64,000 nt of DNA from Flavobacterium sp. AG291 (GCF_003350375.1 NZ_QQAR01000017.1:1-64000), one strand, 5' to 3'; positions 26,798-36,275 are shown, counted from the stretch's first letter. The notes: a model not told the origin generated them from the letters alone. Numbers and translations are program-made.

Positions 26798-27700
26798 TTA
26801 CAACCACTGATTAGCAATCAGCCAGCTTTTTAAATTTTCCATCCATTTTTCAGAAGTGGTTGGGTTGTTCATACCATAACCATGACCACCTAATGGGTAA
26901 ATATGCATTTCGCCATAGATCTTATTTTTCAATAATGCCTGATAGTAAACAATACTATTCTCTACAGGTACGGCACCATCATCTGCCGAATGGACTAAAA
27001 AAGCTTTAGGTGTATCAGGCGTAACCAACAGTTCGTTTGAATATTGGGCAACAAGTTCGGGTGAAGCGTTCTTGCCGATTAGATTTTCACGGCTGCCCAT
27101 GTGTGTAAGTGCATCAGTGAAACTGATTACAGGGTAGATAAGTACAGAAAAATCAGGTCTTAGGGATGTATGTTTTGGGTTCTCTATAACTTCTCTTTTA
27201 TATTGTGTCGATGCCGAAGCTGCCAGATGCCCACCTGCCGAAAAGCCCATTATACCAATTTTTGAAGTATCGATATTCCATTTTGTGGCATTTTCCCTTA
27301 CCAGCTGAAAAGCACGCTGTACGTCCTGTAACGGACCGATGGTTTTATCCTGCATAATGTCATCCCCGGGAAGACGATATTTTAATACAAAGGCTGTAAT
27401 ACCCATCTCGTTAAAAGCTTTGGCTATATCAGCACCTTCGTGACCTACTGCCAATACGCCATAGCCTCCGCCCGGACAAATAATCACAGCACTCTTTTGA
27501 GCAGATTGTTTCTTCGGTTTGTAAACTGTCAGAGTAGGATTTGTTACATTACTAATGCAGTAAAAGCCATCGTTAGTGCTCTTTTCTTTTTTATCTGACG
27601 GTTTACTGTTTGGGATTGCTCCGTTGTATAGCGGAAGCATTTCCTGAGCTGACAAGTTCATCATAGCAAACAGGGTAAAAAGTATATATGTTTTTTTCAT
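26798..27700 (-). CDS. Exported esterase (acetyl/xylan esterase-like alpha/beta hydrolase)
   Basis: A 300-residue protein with a signal peptide (about 1-18, NLSAQ). The alpha/beta hydrolase motifs are the oxyanion PGGGYG (76-81), the nucleophile Ser154 in GFSAGG, Asp in HSADDGAVP and His in LGGHGYGM. The BD-FAE/Axe-like form points to removal of acetyl or similar esters from hemicellulose. It lies 23 bases after the GH43 gene on the same strand, so the two probably act together on side-chain-decorated plant polysaccharide. Confidence 0.82.
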   Translation of the reverse strand: MKKTYILFTLFAMMNLSAQEMLPLYNGAIPNSKPSDKKEKSTNDGFYCISNVTNPTLTVYKPKKQSAQKSAVIICPGGGYGVLAVGHEGADIAKAFNEMGITAFVLKYRLPGDDIMQDKTIGPLQDVQRAFQLVRENATKWNIDTSKIGIMGFSAGGHLAASASTQYKREVIENPKHTSLRPDFSVLIYPVISFTDALTHMGSRENLIGKNASPELVAQYSNELLVTPDTPKAFLVHSADDGAVPVENSIVYYQALLKNKIYGEMHIYPLGGHGYGMNNPTTSEKWMENLKSWLIANQWL

Positions 27701-27723
27701 TGTTTTGTCTAGTTGTGCCTAAA

Positions 27724-29436
27724 TTAATCAATTTTCTTAATGTCAGTTCCTTTGGTGATACCATTCTCATTGAAAGAATCTACTACAAAATAATAATCCC
27801 ACTGGTTAGAAAGCGAGTTGATCTCAAGTGTGTCTGTACCATATACCTGAAAGTTTTGTAATAGCTCGTCGGGAGTCCTGCCAAAACGGATGTTGTAACC
27901 CGTAGCTTTTGTATCGCCTTTCCATTTTAATAGTACCGAACAACGATCCTGTGCATTTCTGTCAATAGTTAGTCCGGTTGCTATAGTCGGTTTTTTACCG
28001 TTGCCTTTGCCAAATACCCTTAAATCAGAAATTGCAAAAGTACCCGAGGGAGTATGTAGGTTAGTCACTTTCAGGTAGCGTGCTTTTACTGCCTTATCCA
28101 ATACTATTAAATCATGAGGGGCATCGGCAGTGTTTTTTGATTTATCTACAAGTATTTTCCATGCTTTACCGTCTTCAGAATACTCAATAATGTACTGATA
28201 GTATATACCTTCCTGCCTTCCCTGAATTGTGGTTTTGTTTTCGGCGAAATTTAATTGCAGGGCATTAATCGTGTTTTTTTCGGTAAGGTCTATTGACAGC
28301 CATTCACCCTTATTGCCTGTCGCAGCACTCCAGTATGTTCTAATGTTTTCGTCGGCAGACAGTTTTGCTTCATAGCCGGCGGAGTTTGAAGATACAGTTA
28401 CAGGTTTGTTGTAAGAGAGCAACATCCATTGCGGAACAAAATCAGCTTCTTTTATTCCTTTTTTCTGCGGAATTACCATTGGGTAATCGCCATAGCCGGT
28501 ATAGGTATATATAGCATCGTTAGTATTAAAGAAAGCAGGGAAAAGGCTGAGCCTGCGTTCAAAATTATGCTTTATAGAGATAGTTGTTGTGGTAATGTGC
28601 CAGTAGTTACCGTATTTATCTTTAAACGTAGCACTGTGTCCTGTTCCCGTAGCAAAACCACCAGGTCGGTAAGAGAACGGGTTGTTCTTCATTAGTGTAA
28701 ATGGACCAAGCGGATTATCGGCAACATACATGCCATCGCTATAGCTTCGGTATTCTGTTCCGGGAGTGGCATATTGCAGGTAATATTTATTGTTGAATTT
28801 TGTCATCCATGCTCCTTCGGTCCAGGGTTTATCTTTACTTTTATTAGTGTCACCCGGACGCTCCCACCCATTGTGGTCTGTATCCTCGTTCATGCAGGCT
28901 ACTGGTTTGCCAATAGGATTAAGGGTTTTACGGTCAAGTTCAACGCCATAAATAGGATTTATGTTAGAGCAGCCATAGTACATATAGAGCCTTCCGTCAT
29001 CATCAAGAAAAAGATCTGGGTCGGTTAGTGGAATAGGAAATCCTTCGTTTACAACCTGCCATTTTCCTGACTTTGGATTGGACGATTTGAATATCTTGCT
29101 GCTGGGTGAATCTTGTGTCGAGGCAACAAAGTAAATCGCATCGTCCATCACTACGGCTGCCGGAGCATAATCTTCAAAAGGCAGATCGGGAGAAGTTATA
29201 AAATCCCAATCGGAAAGATTTGTCGAATGCCAGTATCCACCTGATTTCGAAGCAAAAAGATAGTATTCGTCTTTATAGGTAACTATTACCGGATCGGCAG
29301 CTTCACGGCGTGAAGGCGCATCAAGGCAAAAGCGGTAGTTAAGGTTAAGCGGGTTACAGATAATTGCTGTTTTTTGCTGGGCAAAAGCAGTAAGCCCGGC
29401 CAACAGTAATGCGGCAAGGTATAATTTATTGGTCAT
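27724..29436 (-). CDS. Family 43 glycoside hydrolase with a discoidin-type domain, exported
   Basis: A 570-residue protein with a signal peptide (1-19, TAFAQ). The GH43 five-blade propeller has the general base Asp48 in EAADPVI, an Asp in LTDPDLFLDDDG and the acid Glu in WTEGAWM. Around residue 350 a discoidin/F5-8C-type carbohydrate-binding domain begins (YWSAATGNKGEWLSIDL), and the last 80 residues look like a fibronectin III-like module. Likely activities are arabinofuranosidase, arabinanase or xylosidase. It forms an operon with the esterase gene. No SusC/SusD pair or regulator is nearby, unlike a classical PUL. Confidence 0.85.
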   Translation of the reverse strand: MTNKLYLAALLLAGLTAFAQQKTAIICNPLNLNYRFCLDAPSRREAADPVIVTYKDEYYLFASKSGGYWHSTNLSDWDFITSPDLPFEDYAPAAVVMDDAIYFVASTQDSPSSKIFKSSNPKSGKWQVVNEGFPIPLTDPDLFLDDDGRLYMYYGCSNINPIYGVELDRKTLNPIGKPVACMNEDTDHNGWERPGDTNKSKDKPWTEGAWMTKFNNKYYLQYATPGTEYRSYSDGMYVADNPLGPFTLMKNNPFSYRPGGFATGTGHSATFKDKYGNYWHITTTTISIKHNFERRLSLFPAFFNTNDAIYTYTGYGDYPMVIPQKKGIKEADFVPQWMLLSYNKPVTVSSNSAGYEAKLSADENIRTYWSAATGNKGEWLSIDLTEKNTINALQLNFAENKTTIQGRQEGIYYQYIIEYSEDGKAWKILVDKSKNTADAPHDLIVLDKAVKARYLKVTNLHTPSGTFAISDLRVFGKGNGKKPTIATGLTIDRNAQDRCSVLLKWKGDTKATGYNIRFGRTPDELLQNFQVYGTDTLEINSLSNQWDYYFVVDSFNENGITKGTDIKKID

Positions 29437-29562
29437 GAGTTATTTGTTTGTTGTGGATGCTAATATAGTCATTTTGACAATAAGAGTGGTTTGTATCTTG
29501 AAAAAGGCAAACTTGTTATTCTCTGTCATAAATCCTATTTTCGCAATCCAAACATTTTCATA

Positions 29563-30366
29563 ATGAGCAAAGTTATTTTAATTACCGGCGGTTCGTCGGG
29601 CATAGGTAAAGCAATAGGCGAATTTCTTCATGACAAAGGTTATACCGTATATGGTACAAGCCGAAAGCCGGAACAGATTATACGTTCTGTTTTTCCACTT
29701 GTTGCGCTTGACGTGCGAAATGCAGAAAGCATTAGTGAAGCTGTTGCAGAGGTTATAGCTAAAGCGGGAACCATAGATGTACTTATAAATAATGCAGGAG
29801 TGGGTATTACAGGACCTTTGGAAGAAATTCCGGCCGATGAAATACGCAATAACTTTGAAACGAACCTGTTTGGTCCTGTTGAGGTTATGAAGGCAGTACT
29901 TCCGCAAATGAGAGCTCAAAAAAGTGGTCTTATCATTAATGTAACTTCAATAGCAGGTTATATGGGGCTTCCATATCGTAGTGTTTATTCGGCGAGTAAA
30001 GGAGCACTGGAACTTATCAGTGAGGCTTTACGTATGGAAGTTAAACAATTTGGCGTAACCATAACCACGGTTGCTCCCGGTGATTTTGCAACAAATATTG
30101 CGGCAGGACGTTACCATGCTCCTGTTGTAAAAGGATCGGCTTATGAAAAGGTATATGGCAATATTCTTGCCACCATGAACGATCATGTAGATGCCGGTAG
30201 TGATCCTGTACAAATGGCAGAGGCGGTATATGCGATAATGAAGACTCCTAACCCTGAGGTGCATTACAAAGTAGGCGCTTTTATGCAGAAATTCTCGATT
30301 GTGCTTAAGCGTATCCTTCCAGGTAAAACCTATGAAAAGATGCTAATGAACCACTATAAGCTTTAA
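29563..30366 (+). CDS. Short-chain dehydrogenase/reductase
   Basis: A 267-residue SDR from the ATG at 29563, which directly precedes the first beta strand (MSKVILITGGSSGIGKAIG); an ATG 24 codons upstream adds no domain. The nucleotide motif is TGGSSGIG, followed by NNAG, the catalytic Ser in NVTSIAG and the YSASK Tyr-Lys pair. It has a classical-SDR size and the C-terminal 'YKVGAFMQKFSIVLKRILP' of the 17-beta-HSD/retinol-dehydrogenase-like subgroup. The substrate is unknown. A possible promoter is TTG (29513)-N20-TATTTTCG. Confidence 0.88.
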   Translation: MSKVILITGGSSGIGKAIGEFLHDKGYTVYGTSRKPEQIIRSVFPLVALDVRNAESISEAVAEVIAKAGTIDVLINNAGVGITGPLEEIPADEIRNNFETNLFGPVEVMKAVLPQMRAQKSGLIINVTSIAGYMGLPYRSVYSASKGALELISEALRMEVKQFGVTITTVAPGDFATNIAAGRYHAPVVKGSAYEKVYGNILATMNDHVDAGSDPVQMAEAVYAIMKTPNPEVHYKVGAFMQKFSIVLKRILPGKTYEKMLMNHYKL

Positions 30367-30386
30367 TTAATATAGATGTAAGATAA

Positions 30387-30410
30387 TGAACAGCATAGGC
30401 TGTTTTTTTG
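30387..30410 (+). terminator. Terminator after the SDR gene
   Basis: The stem AACAGC / GCTGTT has a 4-base loop and is followed by seven T. Confidence 0.8.
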
Positions 30411-30434
30411 TTATATAAAAAACGTTTGAAATTA

Positions 30435-30464
30435 TTGCATCGTGGTTTATAAATTGTAGCTTTG
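30435..30464 (+). promoter_or_regulatory. Transaldolase promoter, TTG-N19-TAGCTTTG
   Basis: TTG at 30435-30437 and TAGCTTTG at 30457-30464 have the standard 19-base spacer. The -7 box overlaps the alternative upstream start codon at 30464, which favours the ATG at 30500. Confidence 0.8.
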
Positions 30465-30499
30465 TGCAACTTTTATATCCACAAACAAAAGAGAATACG

Positions 30500-31156
30500 A
30501 TGAAATTTTTTATTGACACAGCAAACCTTGCACAGATTAAAGAAGCTCAGGAACTTGGTGTTCTTGATGGCGTAACTACAAACCCTTCGCTTATGGCAAA
30601 GGAAGGTATTACAGGTAAGGACAACATCCTGAAACATTATGTTGACATATGCAATATTGTGGATGGTGACGTGAGCGCTGAGGTTAATGCTCTTGATTTT
30701 GAAGGAATGGTAAAGGAAGGCGAGGAACTTGCTGATCTTCATGAGCAGATTGTTGTAAAACTGCCTATGACCAAAGACGGCGTTAAGGCTGCTAAATATT
30801 TTGCAGACAGAGGTATTAAAACCAATGTAACCCTTGTATTCTCTGCCGGTCAGGCTATACTAGCGGCAAAGGCAGGAGCTACGTATGTTTCTCCATTTGT
30901 TGGGCGTCTTGATGACGTTTCTACAGATGGTCTTGGTCTTATCGAAGAGATTCGAATGATCTATGATAACTACGGTTACGAAACACAAATACTTGCTGCT
31001 TCTGTACGTCATACAATGCACATTGTTAACTGTGCAAAAATTGGAGCCGATGTTATGACAGGTCCATTATCTGCAATTACCGGTTTATTGAAACACCCAC
31101 TTACAGATATCGGACTGGCACAATTTGTTGCCGATTTCGAAAAAGGAAATAAATAA
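30500..31156 (+). CDS. tal: Transaldolase (fructose-6-phosphate aldolase-like, short type)
   Basis: A 218-residue single-domain TIM-barrel enzyme. The start [20 protein letters not shown] and the motif DGVTTNPSL are diagnostic; the Schiff-base Lys is Lys87 in VVKLPMT, and SPFVGRLDD and ILAASVRH follow. The short form includes transaldolases of the non-oxidative pentose phosphate pathway and fructose-6-phosphate aldolases; in Bacteroidota it usually serves as transaldolase. It stands alone with its own promoter and terminator. Confidence 0.92.
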   Translation: MKFFIDTANLAQIKEAQELGVLDGVTTNPSLMAKEGITGKDNILKHYVDICNIVDGDVSAEVNALDFEGMVKEGEELADLHEQIVVKLPMTKDGVKAAKYFADRGIKTNVTLVFSAGQAILAAKAGATYVSPFVGRLDDVSTDGLGLIEEIRMIYDNYGYETQILAASVRHTMHIVNCAKIGADVMTGPLSAITGLLKHPLTDIGLAQFVADFEKGNK

Positions 31157-31187
31157 TATACTGATCGGTATATTGTTTCGACAATAT

Positions 31188-31224
31188 AAAAACGGGCAGT
31201 CATTTTTGACTGCCCGTTTTTTTA
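31188..31224. terminator. Strong terminator between convergent genes
   Basis: The stem AAAACGGGCAGTCA / TGACTGCCCGTTTT with a 3-base loop has T runs on both sides. It serves tal and probably also the ClC gene. Confidence 0.9.
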
Positions 31225-31279
31225 TGCTTAAGAAGCATATTTTATCTTTTTTGAAAAACCAAATTCAGGTAATCTGAAA

Positions 31280-33097
31280 TTATTCAATCAGCATTTCTTT
31301 TAATTTAGTTCTGTAAGCCTCCAGTATTTTAGTCTTCGAAATGAAACCGTAATAGCGGTCCTCTTTTATAAGTGGAAGATAATCAGTATGTGTAACTTCA
31401 AATTTATCCATTATCATTTCAATTGAATCTTCCATACACGCCACTTCGGCAGGTACTGTCATTAGGTCTGCCAATGGAGTGTATTTCACCTGAAACGCAT
31501 TAAAAAGTATAGGTCTTACCTTTTCAAAATCTATAACGCCAATTAATTTACGCTTATCATCTATAACGGCAAACTGTGCTTGTGGCGTAGTAGCTATCAG
31601 GCTTATCAGGTCTTCAGTTTTCTGATTTAGTGTAAGTGGTTGTACTTCAGTGTCGATGACTTTAAGAATATCAATTCCGGATAGTATGTTTTTATCCTTA
31701 TCAGAGGTAAATACCTGACCCTTAGCTGCTAAATGTTTAACGTCCATAGAGTGTTTTTCGAATTGTTTAGATACTGCAAAACTAACCGACGAAACAATCA
31801 TAAGAGGAACCATAAGCCCATAACCACCTGTAATTTCACCAATCAGGAACATAGCAGTTAATGGCGCATGGAATAGCCCACTCAATATTCCAGCCATACC
31901 AACAATAGTAAAGTTGGCTACCGGTATATTCTCAAACCCTAAAAGAGTGAAGAACTTAGCGACTAAAAAACCAAGGTAAGAGCCCACGAAAAGCGATGGG
32001 GCAAAGTTTCCACCGTTACCACCACTGGCCAGTGTGAGTCCTGTTGCATAAGCTTTTACAAGCATCGTAGCGCCCACAAATAGCAATAAAACCCAACCAT
32101 TATCCCTGAACTGTTCCAGAATGGTATTGTCAAGAAGTTCCTGGGGGGTGTCATTGGCAAGTGTCTTAATGGTTTCATATCCCTCTCCAAAAAGCATGGG
32201 GAATACAAATATTAGTCCGGCAAGAGGTAGCGCTCCATAAAGTGCTTTCCGGTAGCCTTTTATGCGGAGATTTTCAAAATGAGCCTCTACTTTTTGGAAA
32301 GTACGTGCATGATATAGTGATACAAATCCTGCCAGCAATCCGATAAGTACATAGTAGGGTATGTTGTGGTAATCGAATTCGTATTGGTCTTTAAATGATA
32401 ATAGTACTTCTTCGTTGATTACAATGTTAGATACAAGAGCACCTGTTGCTGCAGATATCATAATAGGGATAAAAGCTGTAATGGCTACGTCAGTGAGCAC
32501 TACTTCAATTGCGAATAGCACTCCTGCAATCGGGGCATTAAATGCAGCTGCAATACCGGCAGCTACTCCACAGGCTAACAACAGGATACGATCTTTTTGT
32601 GAGAGTTTATAGTTTTGTGCAAAGTTAGATCCGAATGCAGCTCCTGTAATTGTAATGGGAGACTCAAGTCCTGCTGATCCTCCTAAGCCGACAGTAAGTG
32701 AGCTTGTTATAATCTGAGAATACATTTGCTTACGCGGCATGATACCACCTTTTTTGGCAACGGCATAAAGTATGCGCGAGCTACCCTTTTCAATTTTGCC
32801 ATCAAGCAGACGTTTCACTACCCATACTGTAAGTAAGATACCCACAACGGGTAATATACTGTTTATGTAAGGTAATTTAAGATATTTGTTTACATAAGTA
32901 GCCAACAGAAAAACGTTGTGGGCAAAGCTTTTTAGGATAATTACAGCAAATGACGTAGAAATAGCAACTACTACACACGAAAGGTACATAAAATGCCTTT
33001 CAGACAGTAGATTTTTAAGTATAAAGAACAGGGTTTCAAGGCGGCGCAGGCTATTACGGAAAAATAATCTGACCTTTGAAACTTTACGGTTTTGCAT
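31280..33097 (-). CDS. ClC-type chloride channel/transporter with CBS domains
   Basis: A 605-residue protein with the ClC membrane core (about 35-440) and two C-terminal CBS domains. Chloride-binding motifs are visible: GLGGSAGLESP with the gating Glu145, GKxGP-region equivalents GGNGGNFAPSLFVG, and AFNAPIAGVLFAIEVVL. By eye alignment the E. coli proton glutamate E203 corresponds to Val199, with Glu198 at the E202 position, so it may be a channel or an uncoupled transporter. The CBS pair may bind nucleotides to regulate it. Monocistronic. Confidence 0.9.
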   Translation of the reverse strand: MQNRKVSKVRLFFRNSLRRLETLFFILKNLLSERHFMYLSCVVVAISTSFAVIILKSFAHNVFLLATYVNKYLKLPYINSILPVVGILLTVWVVKRLLDGKIEKGSSRILYAVAKKGGIMPRKQMYSQIITSSLTVGLGGSAGLESPITITGAAFGSNFAQNYKLSQKDRILLLACGVAAGIAAAFNAPIAGVLFAIEVVLTDVAITAFIPIMISAATGALVSNIVINEEVLLSFKDQYEFDYHNIPYYVLIGLLAGFVSLYHARTFQKVEAHFENLRIKGYRKALYGALPLAGLIFVFPMLFGEGYETIKTLANDTPQELLDNTILEQFRDNGWVLLLFVGATMLVKAYATGLTLASGGNGGNFAPSLFVGSYLGFLVAKFFTLLGFENIPVANFTIVGMAGILSGLFHAPLTAMFLIGEITGGYGLMVPLMIVSSVSFAVSKQFEKHSMDVKHLAAKGQVFTSDKDKNILSGIDILKVIDTEVQPLTLNQKTEDLISLIATTPQAQFAVIDDKRKLIGVIDFEKVRPILFNAFQVKYTPLADLMTVPAEVACMEDSIEMIMDKFEVTHTDYLPLIKEDRYYGFISKTKILEAYRTKLKEMLIE

Positions 33098-33180
33098 GTT
33101 TTATGACTAAAATGTTGGGAATTTTTTAAAAATGCTAAGTTAAGCCATTCATTAAAAAATACCTAAGCATTATATGTTTT

Positions 33181-33474
33181 TTAAGGGCTAGGAGGAGGCA
33201 TGAGTTCTCTTTCAGCAAGTATTTTTCGGATTGCACGTAGTTCCTTTTCAGATAAAGTATTTCTATTTATTAGTGCAATGAGATCTTTAGAGTCTGAGCT
33301 CCTATACTTTTGAATATAAATTTCAATCTCATCATCTGTATAATTTAACTCTTTAATTTTGTCAATTTCTGTATTAGCATAGTTACTAATTTGCTTCCTG
33401 TTACGATAAACTAAATATGCTACGGTAACGGCTAAGATTATAAAAATATAAGTGGTAAGGTTAAAAGATATCAT
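33181..33474 (-). CDS. Small membrane-anchored protein, unknown
   Basis: A 97-residue protein with one N-terminal transmembrane helix (about 5-23) followed by a charged helical tail and a C-terminal Pro-rich end (MPPPSP). It overlaps the start of its upstream neighbour acpH-like gene's stop by 4 bases, which implies coupled translation. No family is recognised. Confidence 0.55.
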   Translation of the reverse strand: MISFNLTTYIFIILAVTVAYLVYRNRKQISNYANTEIDKIKELNYTDDEIEIYIQKYRSSDSKDLIALINRNTLSEKELRAIRKILAERELMPPPSP

Positions 33475-34067
33475 GGTGTATTATTTTGAATTTCTGTTAT
33501 CTTTTCTTTTACGAATACCTGTATATCCTCAAAAAAAGCAGTAAACTCAGTTTCATACTCTTTGTAGAATTCCTGTAACTCATCTACTGAAGTCCGCATA
33601 CCGGATTTGTTTTTGGTGCGGTTATCCATTTGGGTGAGTATGCGTCCTATGCCTTCAATAGTGGCATAGCTGGCAAGCCAATTGTACTGCACCATATAAG
33701 GCATAAGGACTTTGGTTTTCTCTGTCAGCATTTCATAGTTCTCTTCCAGCGATTTGTAAAAAGCCAGGGTATAATCAAGAAGAGGCTGATTATGATAATC
33801 TGACCAGTTTTTTGCTAAAAAGTGATCATAGAAAATATCCATAATAACACCTGCATAATGGTGATAACGGGCATGAAGACGTTTAGTACCCTGTCTGAAA
33901 ACAGGGTGAGCGTCGGTATAGGTGTCAATGGCACGGTGCAGCATAATTCCTTTCTGCACATCGGTGGGAAAGTTATCGGGTTTTCCGTGAATGCCATCAG
34001 CCATGAAGTTACCGATTTTTATCAGGTCATTATCACCTGAAAGGTATATGTGAGCAAGAAAGTTCAT
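33471..34067 (-). CDS. acpH: Acyl carrier protein phosphodiesterase (AcpH/DUF479 family)
   Basis: A 198-residue HD-like all-helical protein. The start MNFLAHIYLSGDNDLIKIGNF and the later LHRAIDTYTDAHPVF and YAGVIMDIFYDHFLAKNW are the conserved metal-binding segments of AcpH, which removes the 4'-phosphopantetheine arm from holo-ACP. It is divergent from glmM with about 140 bases between them. Confidence 0.85.
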   Translation of the reverse strand: MNFLAHIYLSGDNDLIKIGNFMADGIHGKPDNFPTDVQKGIMLHRAIDTYTDAHPVFRQGTKRLHARYHHYAGVIMDIFYDHFLAKNWSDYHNQPLLDYTLAFYKSLEENYEMLTEKTKVLMPYMVQYNWLASYATIEGIGRILTQMDNRTKNKSGMRTSVDELQEFYKEYETEFTAFFEDIQVFVKEKITEIQNNTP

Positions 34068-34175
34068 AGGTACAATATAGCGAAAAGTTTCGTAGTTTCA
34101 AATGCTTTGTAGCTTTCATTTTTCCCGGTTGATAAATTCCCACGCAAACTAAATGGAAAAAGAAGAGCTATCGCT

Positions 34176-34183
34176 TATATTTG
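34176..34183 (+). promoter_or_regulatory. -7 promoter element of glmM
   Basis: TATATTTG lies 24 bases before the ATG at 34207 and downstream of an alternative in-frame ATG (34153), so it favours the shorter protein. No good TTG is found at -33. Confidence 0.45.
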
Positions 34184-34206
34184 CCTTACTAAAATTCGTA
34201 ACCAAA

Positions 34207-35595
34207 ATGACATTAATCAAATCTATATCAGGTATCAGGGGTACAATCGGTGGTCAAACCGGAGATAACCTGACACCACTTGATGCTGTAAAATTTGCTG
34301 CTGCTTATGGCACATGGTTGAAAAACCATACTAAAAAAGATAAACTTACCGTAGTTATAGGACGTGATGCACGTATATCGGGTCCGATGATACAAAGCCT
34401 TGTGGTTAATACATTAGTTGGTCTGGGTATCGATGTTATCGATCTTGACCTTTCTACAACTCCTACCGTTGAGGTAGCTGTTCCGCTTGAGAAAGCTGAT
34501 GGTGGTATCATCCTTACAGCAAGTCATAATCCTAAACAATGGAATGCCCTGAAGTTGCTTAACGAAAAAGGAGAGTTCCTTAGCGGTGCTGATGGTGCTA
34601 AAATATTAGAAATCGCTGAAAGCGAAGCTTTCGATTTTGCCGATGTAGACAGCCTTGGTGAAGTTACCCGCAATGATGCGTATATGGACATCCATATTGA
34701 TGAGGTGCTGGAACTACCTTTAGTAGATGCTGAAATCGTAAAACAAGCCGGTTTTAAAGTAGTTGTTGATGGTGTTAACTCGTCAGGAGGTATCATTATT
34801 CCTAAATTGCTTGAGCAGATGGGAGTTGAGGTAGTACGTTTATACTGTACACCTGACGGGCATTTTCCACACAATCCGGAACCACTTAAAGAACACCTTG
34901 GCGACATCTGTAAGCTGGTGGTGGAAGAGAAAGCACATTTTGGTATAGTAGTCGATCCGGATGTTGACCGTTTGGCATTTATATCTGACGATGGTGAGAT
35001 GTTTGGCGAAGAATACACCCTTGTTGCTGTTGCTGATTACGTATTAAGCAAAACACCCGGTAATACAGTTTCTAATATGTCGTCTTCACGTGCACTACGT
35101 GATATCACCCAAAAACATGGCGGAATTTATGAAGCCAGTGCAGTAGGGGAGGTGAACGTTGTGGAAATGATGAAAAATAACAACGCTATCATAGGCGGCG
35201 AAGGTAATGGAGGTATCATTTATCCTGAACTTCACTATGGCCGTGACTCTCTGGTAGGAGTGGCTTTGTTCCTTACCTATCTTGCCGAAAAGAAAATGAG
35301 TGTGGCTGCTCTTAGAGCTTCATACCCTCAGTATTACATGAGCAAAAACAAAATTGAGCTTACCCCACAGATAGATGTTGATGCTATTCTTGTGGCTATG
35401 GCCGATAAATATAAAAATGAGCAGGTTAGCACTGTTGATGGTGTGAAAGTTGACTTTGCTGAAGACTGGGTACACTTAAGAAAATCGAATACTGAGCCTA
35501 TCATCAGGATTTATACTGAGGCACATACACAGCAAAAAGCCGATGAGCTTGCAGTAAGGATTATCGATGAGATAAAAGCAGTAGCTGGAATCTAA
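34207..35595 (+). CDS. glmM: Phosphoglucosamine mutase-type phosphohexomutase
   Basis: A 462-residue protein in the alpha-D-phosphohexomutase family, from the ATG at 34207 (MTLIKSISGIRGTIGG). Four domains are recognisable: the phosphoserine loop TASHNPKQWN with Ser106, the Mg-binding loop DPDVDRLA, the sugar-binding GEGNGGIIYP, and the phosphate-binding RKSNTEPIIRIY. It most likely interconverts glucosamine-6-P and glucosamine-1-P for UDP-GlcNAc synthesis; phosphoglucomutase/phosphomannomutase activity cannot be excluded. It is followed after 2 bases by the deformylase-like gene. Confidence 0.9.
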   Translation: MTLIKSISGIRGTIGGQTGDNLTPLDAVKFAAAYGTWLKNHTKKDKLTVVIGRDARISGPMIQSLVVNTLVGLGIDVIDLDLSTTPTVEVAVPLEKADGGIILTASHNPKQWNALKLLNEKGEFLSGADGAKILEIAESEAFDFADVDSLGEVTRNDAYMDIHIDEVLELPLVDAEIVKQAGFKVVVDGVNSSGGIIIPKLLEQMGVEVVRLYCTPDGHFPHNPEPLKEHLGDICKLVVEEKAHFGIVVDPDVDRLAFISDDGEMFGEEYTLVAVADYVLSKTPGNTVSNMSSSRALRDITQKHGGIYEASAVGEVNVVEMMKNNNAIIGGEGNGGIIYPELHYGRDSLVGVALFLTYLAEKKMSVAALRASYPQYYMSKNKIELTPQIDVDAILVAMADKYKNEQVSTVDGVKVDFAEDWVHLRKSNTEPIIRIYTEAHTQQKADELAVRIIDEIKAVAGI

Positions 35596-35597
35596 TC

Positions 35598-36248
35598 ATG
35601 AAAAAAACGGTATTAACCTCACTATTCCTGATGCTGGTGGTTTCGGTTGAAGCCCAAAAGCTTTCTGAAACCGAACGTAGTATTATTTCGTCAGGCGGTA
35701 AGAAAGATATGATGCGTGTACTTCAGGTTACCGATCCGGCTGATGCTAAGATACTTAAAGGCGCATCTGTTGATATCGGACTAAAGGAAGAACTGCTGCC
35801 ATTGCTGCTGGATCGTATGCTGGCAACTGTAAATGACCCTGCCAATACCGGTGTGGGAATTGCTGCGCCACAGATCGGTATTAACCGTAATGTGATATTG
35901 GTACAGCGTTTTGATAAGCCTGGTGAACCGTTTGAGGCATATATAAACCCTAAAATAAAATGGAGGTCGGCATTGCTGCGAAAGGGAACCGAAGGCTGCC
36001 TTTCAATAGCTGACATTAGGGGAGATGTGTTACGTCATTACACCGTCGAACTTGCTTATTATGACCGTAACGGGCAGCACCATGAAGAGATAATTGAAGG
36101 TTTTACAGCGGTAATCTTCCAGCATGAGACAGATCACCTGATGGGGATTCTGTTTACCGACAGGCTTGAACAGCAAAAAGAAATTGAGTATTCGCTTATC
36201 AATGGTGAAGTTAATCTTTACCTTGAAAACAGACTGAAAAGGCAGTAG
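35598..36248 (+). CDS. Peptide deformylase-like protein with a signal peptide
   Basis: A 216-residue protein that carries all three peptide deformylase motifs: GVGIAAPQIG (85-94), EGCLS with metal ligand Cys134, and HETDH (176-180) with the two His ligands and catalytic Glu177. Yet it begins with a clear signal peptide (about 1-19, MKKTVLTSLFLMLVV...EAQ). Canonical deformylases act on nascent chains in the cytosol, so this copy is likely periplasmic and may have another substrate. It starts 2 bases after glmM and is co-transcribed with it. Confidence 0.85.
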   Translation: MKKTVLTSLFLMLVVSVEAQKLSETERSIISSGGKKDMMRVLQVTDPADAKILKGASVDIGLKEELLPLLLDRMLATVNDPANTGVGIAAPQIGINRNVILVQRFDKPGEPFEAYINPKIKWRSALLRKGTEGCLSIADIRGDVLRHYTVELAYYDRNGQHHEEIIEGFTAVIFQHETDHLMGILFTDRLEQQKEIEYSLINGEVNLYLENRLKRQ

Positions 36249-36275
36249 TTGATTGTTTCTGTCTTTATTGATATA

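Noticed and set aside
34524..35018. 164-residue Ser/Pro/Thr-rich frame antisense to glmM
   Set aside because: Low-complexity composition typical of antisense reading; glmM motifs occupy the other strand.
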